Shown here piece by piece: positions 25,190 through 33,595 of a stretch of 41,560 nt of DNA. Source of the stretch: an uncultured Bacteroidales bacterium (GTDB lineage: Bacteria; Bacteroidota; Bacteroidia; Bacteroidales; F082). The DNA lies in contig ONKA01000019.1 of assembly GCA_900318265.1 (NCBI GenBank), forward strand, positions 25,100-66,659, read 5' to 3'. The position numbers were made by a program, and so were the translations under genes. The notes under the pieces were generated by a model. It saw nothing but the letters and a program-made list of their open reading frames with translations. It had not been told where the DNA came from and ran no database searches. Every line of letters starts with the position of its first letter. The stretch's first letter is position 1.

Positions 25190-25197
25190 TATTTTTG
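25190..25197 (+). promoter_or_regulatory. Bacteroidota -7 box, TATTTTTG
   Basis: TATTTTTG 23 bases before the ATG at 25220. The -33 position falls on the TTTG box of the divergent promoter and has no good match on the plus strand, so the two promoters may share or compete for polymerase. Confidence 0.6.
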
Positions 25198-25219
25198 TCC
25201 CATTAAATACATAATTGTT

Positions 25220-27760
25220 ATGAAAAAAGCCACTTTACTCACTTTGTTTTGTCTTTTTGCCTTCTCATTGACGGCTCAAGTAGAATACCTATACGACTTC
25301 AACAGTCTCAACGAAGGCTCACAGAACCTCAACGGCCAGGACGGCTGGGTGACGCATTACCAGACAGCTCCTTCATCGCAGGATTTTGACGTCAACTACG
25401 TCTGTGGCTCCGATATGGCGCCCGACGAAAGTCTCGCCGTTTGGTATCCCTATGGCGGCTCGGGCGTAGGACGTACGGCCACACGCAAAGCCTCGTCCAA
25501 CTTCAACTTCAGCTTCCAGAACGGCGGTATCATGGACATTGAAATCGACATGAACCGTACCTGGTGGGGCAGTTTCTTCGGTGTGGGCTTTGATAGCGAC
25601 GGCGACGGTCACATCCTGCCTGGCATGACTGACCCCGACGGTGGCGTCTATCTCTTCATCAAGAGCCAAGGCGACAGCGGTCACGCCAAGGTGTGCCTGC
25701 CCGACGGATCCAACATCCCCTTTGACTACGAGGAAGGCGGTTGGACCCGCTACAAGATGTCATTCGACTTCACCGCTTACGACGGTGCTGGCGCTGTCAC
25801 GGTGTTTGTCATGCCCGGCTGCGAGGGCGAATGGATTCAGATGGCAGGTTGCACCAACGTCTGCATGAACCTTACGCCTGGTAGCGGTGATAAGAATGAC
25901 TACCAAGTGTGGGACGGTGTCTTCTTCCACTCTCAAGGTGGCACGGGCGGCTTCGATAACCTGCTCGTGCGTCAGCAGCCCGACGGCAATGCCCAACTTA
26001 TCGAGATGGCCGACATTCCCAACCAGTTGATATTCAATGGCCCAATTACGCTGGAGGCCACTGCTTCGTCGGGGCTGCCTGTTTCTTTCGAGATGATGGA
26101 AGGCCCTGCCACCATTAACGGCAACATCTTGACGCTGACTGGTGAGACGGGCGTTGTCAAGTTCAAGGCCACGCAGGCCGGCAATGCCAACTGGCTGCCT
26201 GCCCCCGATGTGGTGAAGAGTTTCGAGGTGGTTGACCCTTATGCCTACGAACCTGAAGTAAAGATTCGCCGTCCCTACGAGGGTACCAAGGTGTATTTGG
26301 ATGAATTACACCCCGTGATGATTGTGGTTTCAGCTTATATTGAGCATCCCGAAGTCATCAAGTTCACCGAAGTTACTGCAAGCGTCGACGGACAAGAAAT
26401 CCCGCTTCAAACCGATTATCCTGACGATCCCGACAACGGCTATTACTATGGTTTTTGGACGCCTTCAAGCTTTGGCACCTACAATATGACCGTCAGTGTG
26501 ACCCAGAGCGGCGACAAGACCACCACTTTCAGCAACAGTTTCGAGGTGACGGACGACATCGATAGCCATTTGGATGTGGTGACCATGCACGGCGACCTCG
26601 TCTGCGACCCGACGCATCATAGCGCCAAAGGCAACTATGCCATGCCCTCGCATGTGGGCGCCTTTAACGAGATCTTGGCGCATTACGACCACACCTGCGT
26701 GAATGGCAACTGCGACAGCTACGACCGTGTAGGCGGTGTCAAGGTGCGCAACTATCGTGGCGAGTGGGTCGAGTTGTTCCGCTACATCACCCCATTCGGC
26801 GTGCAGTGCGACGACGACGTCGATGTGAGCGACTATACTTCATTATTACAAGGATTGGTCGAGCTTGAGTTCTACATGGAAAGCTGGGGCGGCAGTGGTT
26901 ATAACCCCACCCTCATCTTCAGCTTCACCAAAGGCACGCCCGACTACCTCTATGCCGATGTGGATGAAATCTGGTTTGGCACCTACGCCTTCGGCGACTA
27001 TGCCAACCAGCAGCCTGTGCCCCCTGTGACTTACCAAATGAGCGAAGATGCCAATGCAGTCAAGCTCAAGCTGACCACTACAGGCCACAACTGGAGCAGC
27101 GGCACCAACAACACCTTCAACACGGGCAACGCCGCCGAGTTCTATGAAGCTACACATCACATCCTCGTGAACGGATACAACAGTTTCGACCAGCATCTGT
27201 GGCGCACCTGTAGCCCTAACCCCGCAGGCTGTCAGCCCCAAAACGGCACTTGGGCATACAACCGCAGCGGATGGTGTCCAGGTAGCATCGCCATGGTGTG
27301 GGATTTCTACCCCAGTATTTTCCCAGGTGATTGTGTTGAGTTGTCCTATCAGTTCGACCCGAACTACTTAGACCTCTGCCATCCTAACCACCCAGAATGC
27401 CATGATGGCATCACCTGCACTGAATGTGCTGCTCCTGACAACCCAGTCTTGCGTGTTTCGGGTAAGGTCGTCACCTACGGCGACCATCAGGAAATCCTTA
27501 CCGGCGTACATTCTGAGCAACCCGCAAAGCCTTTCAACGTGGAGGTCTATCCTAATCCCGCCAAGGAACAATTCACCCTTCGTACTGACTATGACAAGGG
27601 TGCCGTCAGCGTGATGATGCTCAACATGCAGGGGCAGGTTGTGGCCACCTTCGCATTTGAAGGCCAGCGCACCATCGATGTGAGCCGTTGGCCCAAAGGG
27701 GTTTACACGGTGCGGCTGCTGGGTGGCAGTCTGGTGACTAAGAAATTGATAGTGGAATAA
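25220..27760 (+). CDS. T9SS-secreted PNGase F-like deglycosylase
   Basis: Predicted peptide-N4-(N-acetylglucosaminyl)asparagine amidase, 846 residues, which would release N-glycans from glycoproteins. The ATG at 25220 starts the signal peptide (MKKATLLTLFCLFAFSLTA before Gln); an ATG at 25175 lies upstream of the promoter. Residues 20-270 look like a LamG-type jelly roll, 275-350 and 355-450 like two Ig domains, and about 455-730 match PNGase F. From memory of PNGase F, Asp60, Glu118 and Glu206 correspond to Asp502 (SYDRVGGVKV), Glu554 (FYMESWGG) and Glu640 (NAAEFYEATHHI); RSGWCPG and GTPDYLYADV are also conserved. The C-terminus is a type A T9SS signal (VYPNPAKEQFTL ... GVYTVRLLGG). The known enzyme has about 310-355 residues, so the N-terminal half is extra. 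Confidence 0.87.
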   Translation: MKKATLLTLFCLFAFSLTAQVEYLYDFNSLNEGSQNLNGQDGWVTHYQTAPSSQDFDVNYVCGSDMAPDESLAVWYPYGGSGVGRTATRKASSNFNFSFQNGGIMDIEIDMNRTWWGSFFGVGFDSDGDGHILPGMTDPDGGVYLFIKSQGDSGHAKVCLPDGSNIPFDYEEGGWTRYKMSFDFTAYDGAGAVTVFVMPGCEGEWIQMAGCTNVCMNLTPGSGDKNDYQVWDGVFFHSQGGTGGFDNLLVRQQPDGNAQLIEMADIPNQLIFNGPITLEATASSGLPVSFEMMEGPATINGNILTLTGETGVVKFKATQAGNANWLPAPDVVKSFEVVDPYAYEPEVKIRRPYEGTKVYLDELHPVMIVVSAYIEHPEVIKFTEVTASVDGQEIPLQTDYPDDPDNGYYYGFWTPSSFGTYNMTVSVTQSGDKTTTFSNSFEVTDDIDSHLDVVTMHGDLVCDPTHHSAKGNYAMPSHVGAFNEILAHYDHTCVNGNCDSYDRVGGVKVRNYRGEWVELFRYITPFGVQCDDDVDVSDYTSLLQGLVELEFYMESWGGSGYNPTLIFSFTKGTPDYLYADVDEIWFGTYAFGDYANQQPVPPVTYQMSEDANAVKLKLTTTGHNWSSGTNNTFNTGNAAEFYEATHHILVNGYNSFDQHLWRTCSPNPAGCQPQNGTWAYNRSGWCPGSIAMVWDFYPSIFPGDCVELSYQFDPNYLDLCHPNHPECHDGITCTECAAPDNPVLRVSGKVVTYGDHQEILTGVHSEQPAKPFNVEVYPNPAKEQFTLRTDYDKGAVSVMMLNMQGQVVATFAFEGQRTIDVSRWPKGVYTVRLLGGSLVTKKLIVE

Positions 27761-27763
27761 TCA

Positions 27764-27793
27764 GAAGCCGCCTTGCCGAGGCGGCTTCTTGTT
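27764..27793 (+). terminator. Terminator of the PNGase F-like gene
   Basis: GAAGCCGCC (27764-27772) pairs perfectly with GGCGGCTTC (27780-27788) around a 7-base loop and is followed by a short TTGTT tract. The T-run is weak but the stem is strong. It separates this gene from the convergent lipoprotein gene at 27801. Confidence 0.75.
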
Positions 27794-27800
27794 AATGGTC

Positions 27801-28031
27801 TCATTTTTCGCTTTCCCAGCGGTCCATCCAGCCGTGCAGCGCCTTCCATTCCCGCATCCGCTCATAGAAGACCTCCATGGTGTCTTCTTTCGTGGGGTCC
27901 GCTTTGGCGCTTACCTGTTCGGTGGCAGGTTCTTTTTTCTCTTCATGTTTTGCCTGCTGGCATCCCGCTAGCGGCAGGGCGGCCAAAGCCGCTGCCGCTG
28001 GAAGGAGAAGGACTTTCAATACCTTTTTCAT
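27801..28031 (-). CDS. Small lipoprotein of unknown function
   Basis: Protein of 76 residues with a convincing lipoprotein signal (MKKVLKVLLLPAAAALAALPLAGC, lipobox LAGC at Cys24). The mature part is 52 residues, highly charged (KHEEKKEPATEQ) and ends in a probable helix rich in Trp and Arg (FYERMREWKALHGWMDRW). It starts 6 bases after the stop of the T9SS gene upstream, so it is likely the last gene of that transcript. No family recognised. Confidence 0.72.
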   Translation of the reverse strand: MKKVLKVLLLPAAAALAALPLAGCQQAKHEEKKEPATEQVSAKADPTKEDTMEVFYERMREWKALHGWMDRWESEK

Positions 28032-28037
28032 GGCTTG

Positions 28038-28793
28038 TTACTCCTTCACCACCTTCCGCACGCACTTGCGCCCTTCCCCATCAGTGATGTTGACGAAATA
28101 GACGCCTGCGGGCAGCGCAGCCATGTTGATACGGAGCTCGTTGCCCTCGCCCTGCACGCTGAGCACCTGCTGCCCGAGCATGTTGAGCACTTCGGTCTGC
28201 CGCAGGTTCTCGCCTGCGATGGTGACGAGGCCTGTGGTGGGGTTGGGGTGGACTGTGGCGAAGGCGTTGGATACATAACTTTCATTAATACCAAAATACT
28301 CGATCTGTCCCCATTGGATGGATTGATCGGGCAAAGTGCAATAACCAATGCCAGAAACGCAGACCGTATGCCATGCGCGAGTAAGGTAGATGTGAGCCCA
28401 TCCGTAATGATACCCGTCTTCCGTCAAATGCTTAAACGCAAAACGGGTGTGGTCGGGATACATGGCCAAGTCAATACTCCCTTGGGGGTGGGACCATTGT
28501 AATGAGTCATTTATTATTGTGTTATCCGTTAATGGCTCATCTTCTACTGAATGGCAAAATCTCCAATCACTTCCAACATGCATATTCACTATCAGTCCTC
28601 CGGCAGAATGCCAGTATGCCGCAAAAAAGGCATCGGGACTACCATCTTGGTTGATGTCAAGAGTAAAGGCGTCTTCTACGGATTCGAACGTGAAACAAGT
28701 GTCCGGATGGTATTCGGTATAGATAATTGCATTTTGGGCTTTCAGACCCATCGCTGACAGTAGCAATAATGCCGTAATTATTTGTTTTTTCAT
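28038..28793 (-). CDS. T9SS cargo protein, small
   Basis: Secreted protein of 251 residues with signal peptide MKKQIITALLLLSAMG and cleavage after LKA before Gln. The mature part of about 155 residues has a FTLDINQDGSPDAFFA segment of the kind seen in calcium-binding or FG-GAP-like surface proteins, followed by beta strands. The C-terminus is a full type A T9SS signal (VHPNPTTGLVTIAGE ... LNMLGQQVLSV ... GVYFVNITDG). No enzymatic motif was seen. It lies 37 bases downstream of the GH16 gene. Confidence 0.83.
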   Translation of the reverse strand: MKKQIITALLLLSAMGLKAQNAIIYTEYHPDTCFTFESVEDAFTLDINQDGSPDAFFAAYWHSAGGLIVNMHVGSDWRFCHSVEDEPLTDNTIINDSLQWSHPQGSIDLAMYPDHTRFAFKHLTEDGYHYGWAHIYLTRAWHTVCVSGIGYCTLPDQSIQWGQIEYFGINESYVSNAFATVHPNPTTGLVTIAGENLRQTEVLNMLGQQVLSVQGEGNELRINMAALPAGVYFVNITDGEGRKCVRKVVKE

Positions 28794-28830
28794 ATACGAA
28801 TGATTTTTGTTGTTATTTGATTTGTTGTAA

Positions 28831-30018
28831 TTAATCGATATTTGGACAATCGTTTTTTAACACGGTAAAATTGGCGCCACTGTTAACTTGGAAAGGACCT
28901 GTAACCTCAAAAGAATCCGTTACCCTATAAACCACGGTGTCATTGGATGATACCGTCGTTTCAGATGCAGAAGAAGTAATAGAAATGTTTTTCTTTAGTT
29001 TATAATCGAAGTTGTCTAAATCCGACTGACAGGTGATTGTCTCGCTTTTATTACAATCCAGTTTGAGTTGATAGACTTTGATATAGTCGATAACCATCTC
29101 ATCACTTCCTGACCATATAGGCTCATCATTTGCTTTATTCCAAGCATATGAATCAATGGCATAATTTGCCTTTAAGAACATCTTATGCCGAGGAATGTGC
29201 ATCGGGTCGTAAAAACTATTTACCAGTTGACCATCAAAAAACCAATATACATGGTCGGGCATCCATTCACAACCAAAAGTATGCCAATCGTTTAAATCGT
29301 TGGAAGTGAGAGGTACCATAGGATAGTTTCTGGCAAAACTTTCATTTGTATGGTTAGCCGTTTGCCCTGTTAAATTGTGATAAATACCAGTGGTAAAACA
29401 CCTGGTTGATCCTATTCCCGGTGGATCGGGGTTTTCCCCAGAAAGGCTTGTTATCCACCATGAATACTCAAAAATATCTATTTCCTCGTAATATGAGTCT
29501 GCAGGATCTTTGCTTGAACTATGTAGCCAAAACGCGGGAAATGCTCCACTATGAGTGGGCAACTTACATCTAATCTCAAAATAGCCGTATGAAAGTTTGC
29601 CAGTTTGAGTTTGCCAAATGTTGTTGACATATTCAATAGCACCCGAAAAGTAGTGTTTGTTGTCATAGTAGATACTCTCATAACTTGAACCATTCGTAGG
29701 AAGGTAAAACACCGTGTCTTGGATTTTACCCATGCTGTCATATACAGCAAAAAGATTCATGGTATGTTCGATGGAATCGTATTGGGCATTAGCAAACTGA
29801 TAAATGTGAAGTAAACTATCAGACTCGATACGGTTTCCGTGGAAAGCCTTCCAATTATGTTTCTTATTCGAGAAATTATTGGTATCCCATTTCCAATACG
29901 ATGCAGCCTCATCAAAATTCTCAATAAGAAACCCTTCCCAATTCGGATCTGGGTATATTTGCGCAATCATGTTCAAACTCAGCAACATCATGCCGCAAAA
30001 GTAAATAAACTTTTTCAT
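28831..30018 (-). CDS. GH16 family glycoside hydrolase
   Basis: Secreted beta-glycanase of 395 residues with signal MKKFIYFCGMMLLSLN and cleavage after MIA before Gln. The GH16 catalytic signature ExDxxE is present as EIDIFE: Glu179 (nucleophile), Asp181 and Glu184 (acid/base). Surrounding strands fit the concanavalin-like fold (YGYFEIRCKLP, GAFPAFWLHSS, WHTFGCEWMPDHVYWFFDGQLV, MVIDYIKVYQL). GH16 enzymes cut beta-1,3/1,4-glucans, agarose, carrageenan and related polymers; the substrate cannot be read here. The last 75 residues resemble a 3-coathanger-stack module (ITSSASETTVSSNDTVVYRV) rather than a T9SS signal, so export past the outer membrane is uncertain. Confidence 0.9.
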   Translation of the reverse strand: MKKFIYFCGMMLLSLNMIAQIYPDPNWEGFLIENFDEAASYWKWDTNNFSNKKHNWKAFHGNRIESDSLLHIYQFANAQYDSIEHTMNLFAVYDSMGKIQDTVFYLPTNGSSYESIYYDNKHYFSGAIEYVNNIWQTQTGKLSYGYFEIRCKLPTHSGAFPAFWLHSSSKDPADSYYEEIDIFEYSWWITSLSGENPDPPGIGSTRCFTTGIYHNLTGQTANHTNESFARNYPMVPLTSNDLNDWHTFGCEWMPDHVYWFFDGQLVNSFYDPMHIPRHKMFLKANYAIDSYAWNKANDEPIWSGSDEMVIDYIKVYQLKLDCNKSETITCQSDLDNFDYKLKKNISITSSASETTVSSNDTVVYRVTDSFEVTGPFQVNSGANFTVLKNDCPNID

Positions 30019-30030
30019 GGCGTTCCTGTT

Positions 30031-30717
30031 TTACTTGTTATTCTTGACTTTTTCAAAAGTTTCGCGAAGTTCTTCTATCTCTCGTTGTTGTTCTTTTAAG
30101 GCTTCGACAAGCATGGTCACCACAGATTGGTAGTCGATGCAGAGGCGGTTTTGAGGGTCTGTGCGGACGGCATCGGGAAAAGCTCTTGATAAAGACTCGT
30201 TTTCCAAGTAAACAATTTGTTTATCAAGGTCTTTGACAATTTCTTCCTTAGCCTCTTCATCAATGAACTCATTGGTCATGATTTCTTCTGGAGTCATTGA
30301 ATGGTTATTTTCACGATGACAACCTCTCAGTTGTAATACTGTCGCAAGTGCCTCTTCTCCATCAATGTAATCTTTTCCAGCTGGAGAATCATTGGACTGA
30401 ATTGTATAATGATAGGTTGCACATGCTGCACCATAACCATAAACATAAAACATATCATCGCCTTGGCTTCCGTTTGTATAATAATCCTTTACCACCCAAT
30501 GTTTCTGGTGGAAATGGTTGGCTAAACCTCTGGTTGTAACTGAATACGGTTGATTGCTTTGTGATCTAAAATAAGAAATCCCATTTTGCATTACTTGAAC
30601 ACCATAGTTTTTAGTGAGACTTCCTAAACTGATTTGTCCATCACTGTGCATCTTGATCTGCGCCTGTGCTGCTACTGTGAGCAGCACGATGGCTAAAGTA
30701 ATTAATGTTTTTTTCAT
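30031..30717 (-). CDS. Secreted protein with S74/tail-fibre-like coiled-coil end
   Basis: Protein of 228 residues with signal peptide MKKTLITLAIVLLTVAA and cleavage before QIKM or two residues earlier. The segment IKMHSDGQISLGSLTKNYGVQV is the type of start found in Bacteroidota tail-fibre-domain proteins. The C-terminal part has IDYQSVVTMLVEALKEQQREIEEL, a coiled coil that in related proteins follows an S74 intramolecular chaperone domain. I do not see a complete S74 catalytic Ser/Lys dyad. It lies 12 bases upstream of the GH16 gene. Surface-structure role is inferred only. Confidence 0.8.
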   Translation of the reverse strand: MKKTLITLAIVLLTVAAQAQIKMHSDGQISLGSLTKNYGVQVMQNGISYFRSQSNQPYSVTTRGLANHFHQKHWVVKDYYTNGSQGDDMFYVYGYGAACATYHYTIQSNDSPAGKDYIDGEEALATVLQLRGCHRENNHSMTPEEIMTNEFIDEEAKEEIVKDLDKQIVYLENESLSRAFPDAVRTDPQNRLCIDYQSVVTMLVEALKEQQREIEELRETFEKVKNNK

Positions 30718-30753
30718 TTTGTCTGTTGTTTTAAAGGTTGTAATAATACTGTT

Positions 30754-30828
30754 TTAATCCGTTACTATAAACTCGCCATAATACTCGTCCCAGTTGAGGA
30801 GGGTGAAAGTGACGAAGAATTGCTCATT
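30754..30828 (-). pseudogene. Stranded 3' end of a DUF3244 gene
   Basis: Bases 30752-30791 match 33594-33633 (the end of the intact DUF3244 gene) at 38 of 40 positions. Read in the minus frame ending at the TAA of 30754 they encode FVTFTLLNWDEYYGEFIVTD, against IVTFTLPDGDEYYGEFTVTD in the intact gene. The copy runs up to, and overlaps by a few bases in another frame, the stop of the T9SS gene at 30824, where the homology ends. It has no start codon of its own. Confidence 0.75.
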
Positions 30829-32470
30829 CTTTCACCCACTTCCCGCACTCAGCCTCCTTGTCGTTTGAATATACCTTCCAGACATAAATGCCCGAAAGCC
30901 ATGTCTCGGCATTGATGGCGGTTTCGTTTTCGGTGATTTCCCGGGCATGCACCAGCTTTCCGGTGATGTCGTACACTTCCACACGGGCATTGGGCAAGCC
31001 CGTACAGATATTAAGGGTGTTTCCGCCAGGGTTGGGATAGGCCACGGCCACTTTCAGTCCGTTGTCGTGTGCCTCGTCTATGCCGACGAAGGTATCGGCA
31101 GAAAATTTGGTGACAGTGGCCCAGCGTAGATCTGGGTCGTTGATGTCTTTGGAATTGGAAGTAAGCAATATGTCGCCGTCCGAAAGCAACCTGATGCTGT
31201 AGGCTTCGCTCAGGATATCCGTTCCCCCGTTGATGTCGTAATACAAGGTGCTGAGGCTTTCCATGTTCTCGTCGAGTTTCTCTATAACCATCCACGAGTC
31301 GAAACAATAACAAAATCCGACATTCAAGGTATAAGCGAAATAGGCGTAGCCGTCCTTGTCGAACTCCAATGCTCTATGGTAGGCGGAATTATCCCATGTG
31401 TAATTTCGTCTGGCGCTATGTAAAGGTTGCATGTTGGTTCCTTGGCCTTCAGTTTCGTCGTACTCGTACAAGCGAACGACGTAAGTGTTGTATGTGCTAT
31501 AAACTTCATTAGCCGTTGTCGAAACATAGGTGGAGTTCCTAGGGCTGCGCACAAATGACGGGTGTTGGAATTCGGTCGAGTTCTGTGGAATATCAGGATG
31601 GGATATGAGCCGAACCCTGACGACGTTGAAATTTCGGTCAAGGTAGACTACATTTGTGGCATGGCCGAACAACCCTTTGCACGTATCGTACATTACGTAT
31701 GTGCTGTCGTTTATTTTCACCATATCCCCAGATCGCCCGATCCAGTTGATGGGCCAAGAGCCTCCCATTGACCCCACGCAGGCATAGTCGACCTTGGTAA
31801 TGAAGTTGCCGTCGAAATCCATCCTGAAAAATACAATGGTGTCTTTGGCTATATCCTCGTGGCCGAAACTGACGGCCTTGAGGTAATTTCCCACGATGTA
31901 GCCGTCGTCATCCACGAAGGCCGTGAGTGGCCAAATGTAACCCGATTGCATGTCCCTATTGTTTTCCCATAATTCGTGTCCACGCATCTCGAAGGTGTCG
32001 ACGGTGATTCTGTGTTCCATGCTCCTCACGATATGAAGGCTGTCGTCCAGCTGATAGAGACCCAAGATGCCGTAGTCGGGCACGGAGTCGAAAAACATGT
32101 AGTAGTTTGGAGTTTCGTAGTCGTGTTCGGGGTTGTACGAGGTGAGCATATACAATTCATGCGCGTCATTCTCTATGAAATGCGCAGCATAGTTCCAAAA
32201 TGAAGGCTTGAAAGGCACGTTGTGTGCCAAGGGAAGTCCTTCGGGGGAGAGTAGATACAGTATGTTGTGCGGGGAACTACTATAATGATTCCAAATGCTA
32301 AAATCACCATTCACGACAATATTCCGGTTATGTAACTCATGGATGTCTTGATTACGGAAATACAACAAGGTGTCTCTTTCGTATTTTATGGAGTATTCCC
32401 ATTCCTGTGCCATTGCCTTTGCCCCGCAAAGCAGGGCAAAGGCAATCAAGAAAGCTGTTTTGTTATTCAT
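30824..32470 (-). CDS. T9SS cargo protein of 548 residues
   Basis: Secreted protein with signal MNNKTAFLIAFALLCGAKA and cleavage after AMA before Gln. The body consists of repeated beta segments with aromatic residues and DxDG-type turns (FVDDDGYIVGNYLKAV, EFDKDGYAYFAYTLNV, RLLSDGDILLTSNS), suggesting a beta-propeller. The C-terminal 75 residues form a type A T9SS signal (VAYPNPGGNTLNICTGL ... YDITGKLV ... GIYVWKVYSN). No catalytic motif was recognised. The stop codon abuts the remnant of a DUF3244 gene. Confidence 0.83.
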   Translation of the reverse strand: MNNKTAFLIAFALLCGAKAMAQEWEYSIKYERDTLLYFRNQDIHELHNRNIVVNGDFSIWNHYSSSPHNILYLLSPEGLPLAHNVPFKPSFWNYAAHFIENDAHELYMLTSYNPEHDYETPNYYMFFDSVPDYGILGLYQLDDSLHIVRSMEHRITVDTFEMRGHELWENNRDMQSGYIWPLTAFVDDDGYIVGNYLKAVSFGHEDIAKDTIVFFRMDFDGNFITKVDYACVGSMGGSWPINWIGRSGDMVKINDSTYVMYDTCKGLFGHATNVVYLDRNFNVVRVRLISHPDIPQNSTEFQHPSFVRSPRNSTYVSTTANEVYSTYNTYVVRLYEYDETEGQGTNMQPLHSARRNYTWDNSAYHRALEFDKDGYAYFAYTLNVGFCYCFDSWMVIEKLDENMESLSTLYYDINGGTDILSEAYSIRLLSDGDILLTSNSKDINDPDLRWATVTKFSADTFVGIDEAHDNGLKVAVAYPNPGGNTLNICTGLPNARVEVYDITGKLVHAREITENETAINAETWLSGIYVWKVYSNDKEAECGKWVKE

Positions 32471-32498
32471 AGTTACATTTTTTTTTCAATTGGATACT

Positions 32499-33545
32499 TT
32501 ATTGGGGGCCAAGCCAACAATAGTTAGCGTAAGTGACAGTGAAATTGTGGAGTAAAGTATAATAGCCAGACTCTGGAATGCGCCAAGCTTGCACAATACC
32601 TTCGAAGTAAGGAATACTCATATTCAAATTTGTTATAAAATGCAGCGGCGCGTTGGAATCAACCACCTCTGCATTGATATTGGCCCAATAACAATTGAGT
32701 TCTTCCCATGTAATGCAAGGGTCAATATTATCATAGTCAAGATAATAAAACAGCCAATGCTCCGTACATAGTGAGATGGTAACGGGATCCCAATGAACCC
32801 AATCATCATATTGTTTTGGATATACGGTATATGTGACATATTGAGGCAAGGTAATCAAAAGCACCCAATCCTCTTGAGGTGGGGTGCGGTCAAACGTGAA
32901 GCATTTAGTCAGTTCTTGCGCTGCATCTGAACCAAGATTAAATATGATGGGGTTGCACAAGCCGAGGTTTTGTCCCCAAATCCAATCATCGCCTACTGTG
33001 AAAGGCCAGTCTCTTGTCGGATTATCATCATTGGAAGTTTCTCCTCTTGTGAAAACAATGTTAATGTTATTATCTTTTGCTCCTTCTTTCGGCAAGACAA
33101 AACTGAAGATGCTGGCCACATCTCTGCAATCATCGATGTTTTCCATCTTTTTTTGCAAGCTCTCCTCAAATGCGTGGTAGACGGACACCACATCTTGTTC
33201 CAACACTTGACCCATTTCATCCACAAAAGGCATGGGAAGTCGGAGCGTGTCGAGAATGGTGTTTTTGCAGTAGGTCATGTGTTCGCTATGCTCGTAGTTT
33301 GAAACGAGAGAAAGCGTTTCTATCATTTCGTCCAAACTCATCGATTTTTCACTTTTCTCACCGCGTAGAGAGGCATTACAAAGTTCTCTGAAAACTACGA
33401 TGCGATTCCATAATGTTTGCGCTTGGGGGGTTGTTTTTCCATTTGGAAGTGTTTCATTTTTATCTTTTTTGCAACCGACAAAGATGGCTGCTACCAGTGC
33501 CACGATAACTAATGTTGCAACAAGTATTCTTCTGTTTTTGTTCAT
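32499..33545 (-). CDS. Lipoprotein of unknown function
   Basis: Lipoprotein of 348 residues. The start at 33545 begins MNKNRRILVATLVIVALVAAIFVGC; upstream in-frame codons to 33719 belong to the overlapping end of the DUF3244 gene in another frame and are not credible. After Cys25 come KKDKNETLPNG, a helical region (about residues 40-150, LWNRIVVFRELCNASLRGEK) and a beta-rich C-terminal half with many Trp and Tyr. No family recognised. It lies 50 bases downstream of the DUF3244 gene and 28 bases upstream of the T9SS gene, so is probably in the same operon. Confidence 0.78.
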   Translation of the reverse strand: MNKNRRILVATLVIVALVAAIFVGCKKDKNETLPNGKTTPQAQTLWNRIVVFRELCNASLRGEKSEKSMSLDEMIETLSLVSNYEHSEHMTYCKNTILDTLRLPMPFVDEMGQVLEQDVVSVYHAFEESLQKKMENIDDCRDVASIFSFVLPKEGAKDNNINIVFTRGETSNDDNPTRDWPFTVGDDWIWGQNLGLCNPIIFNLGSDAAQELTKCFTFDRTPPQEDWVLLITLPQYVTYTVYPKQYDDWVHWDPVTISLCTEHWLFYYLDYDNIDPCITWEELNCYWANINAEVVDSNAPLHFITNLNMSIPYFEGIVQAWRIPESGYYTLLHNFTVTYANYCWLGPQ

Positions 33546-33595
33546 ATTGTTAGGGAGTTTATAGTTGTTATTAATTTTAAGTTGTTTTAGAGTTT

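Noticed and set aside
27773-28087. Plus-strand open frame of 104 codons rich in Pro and Ala
   Set aside because: It begins in the terminator hairpin and is antisense to a small lipoprotein with a clear lipobox.
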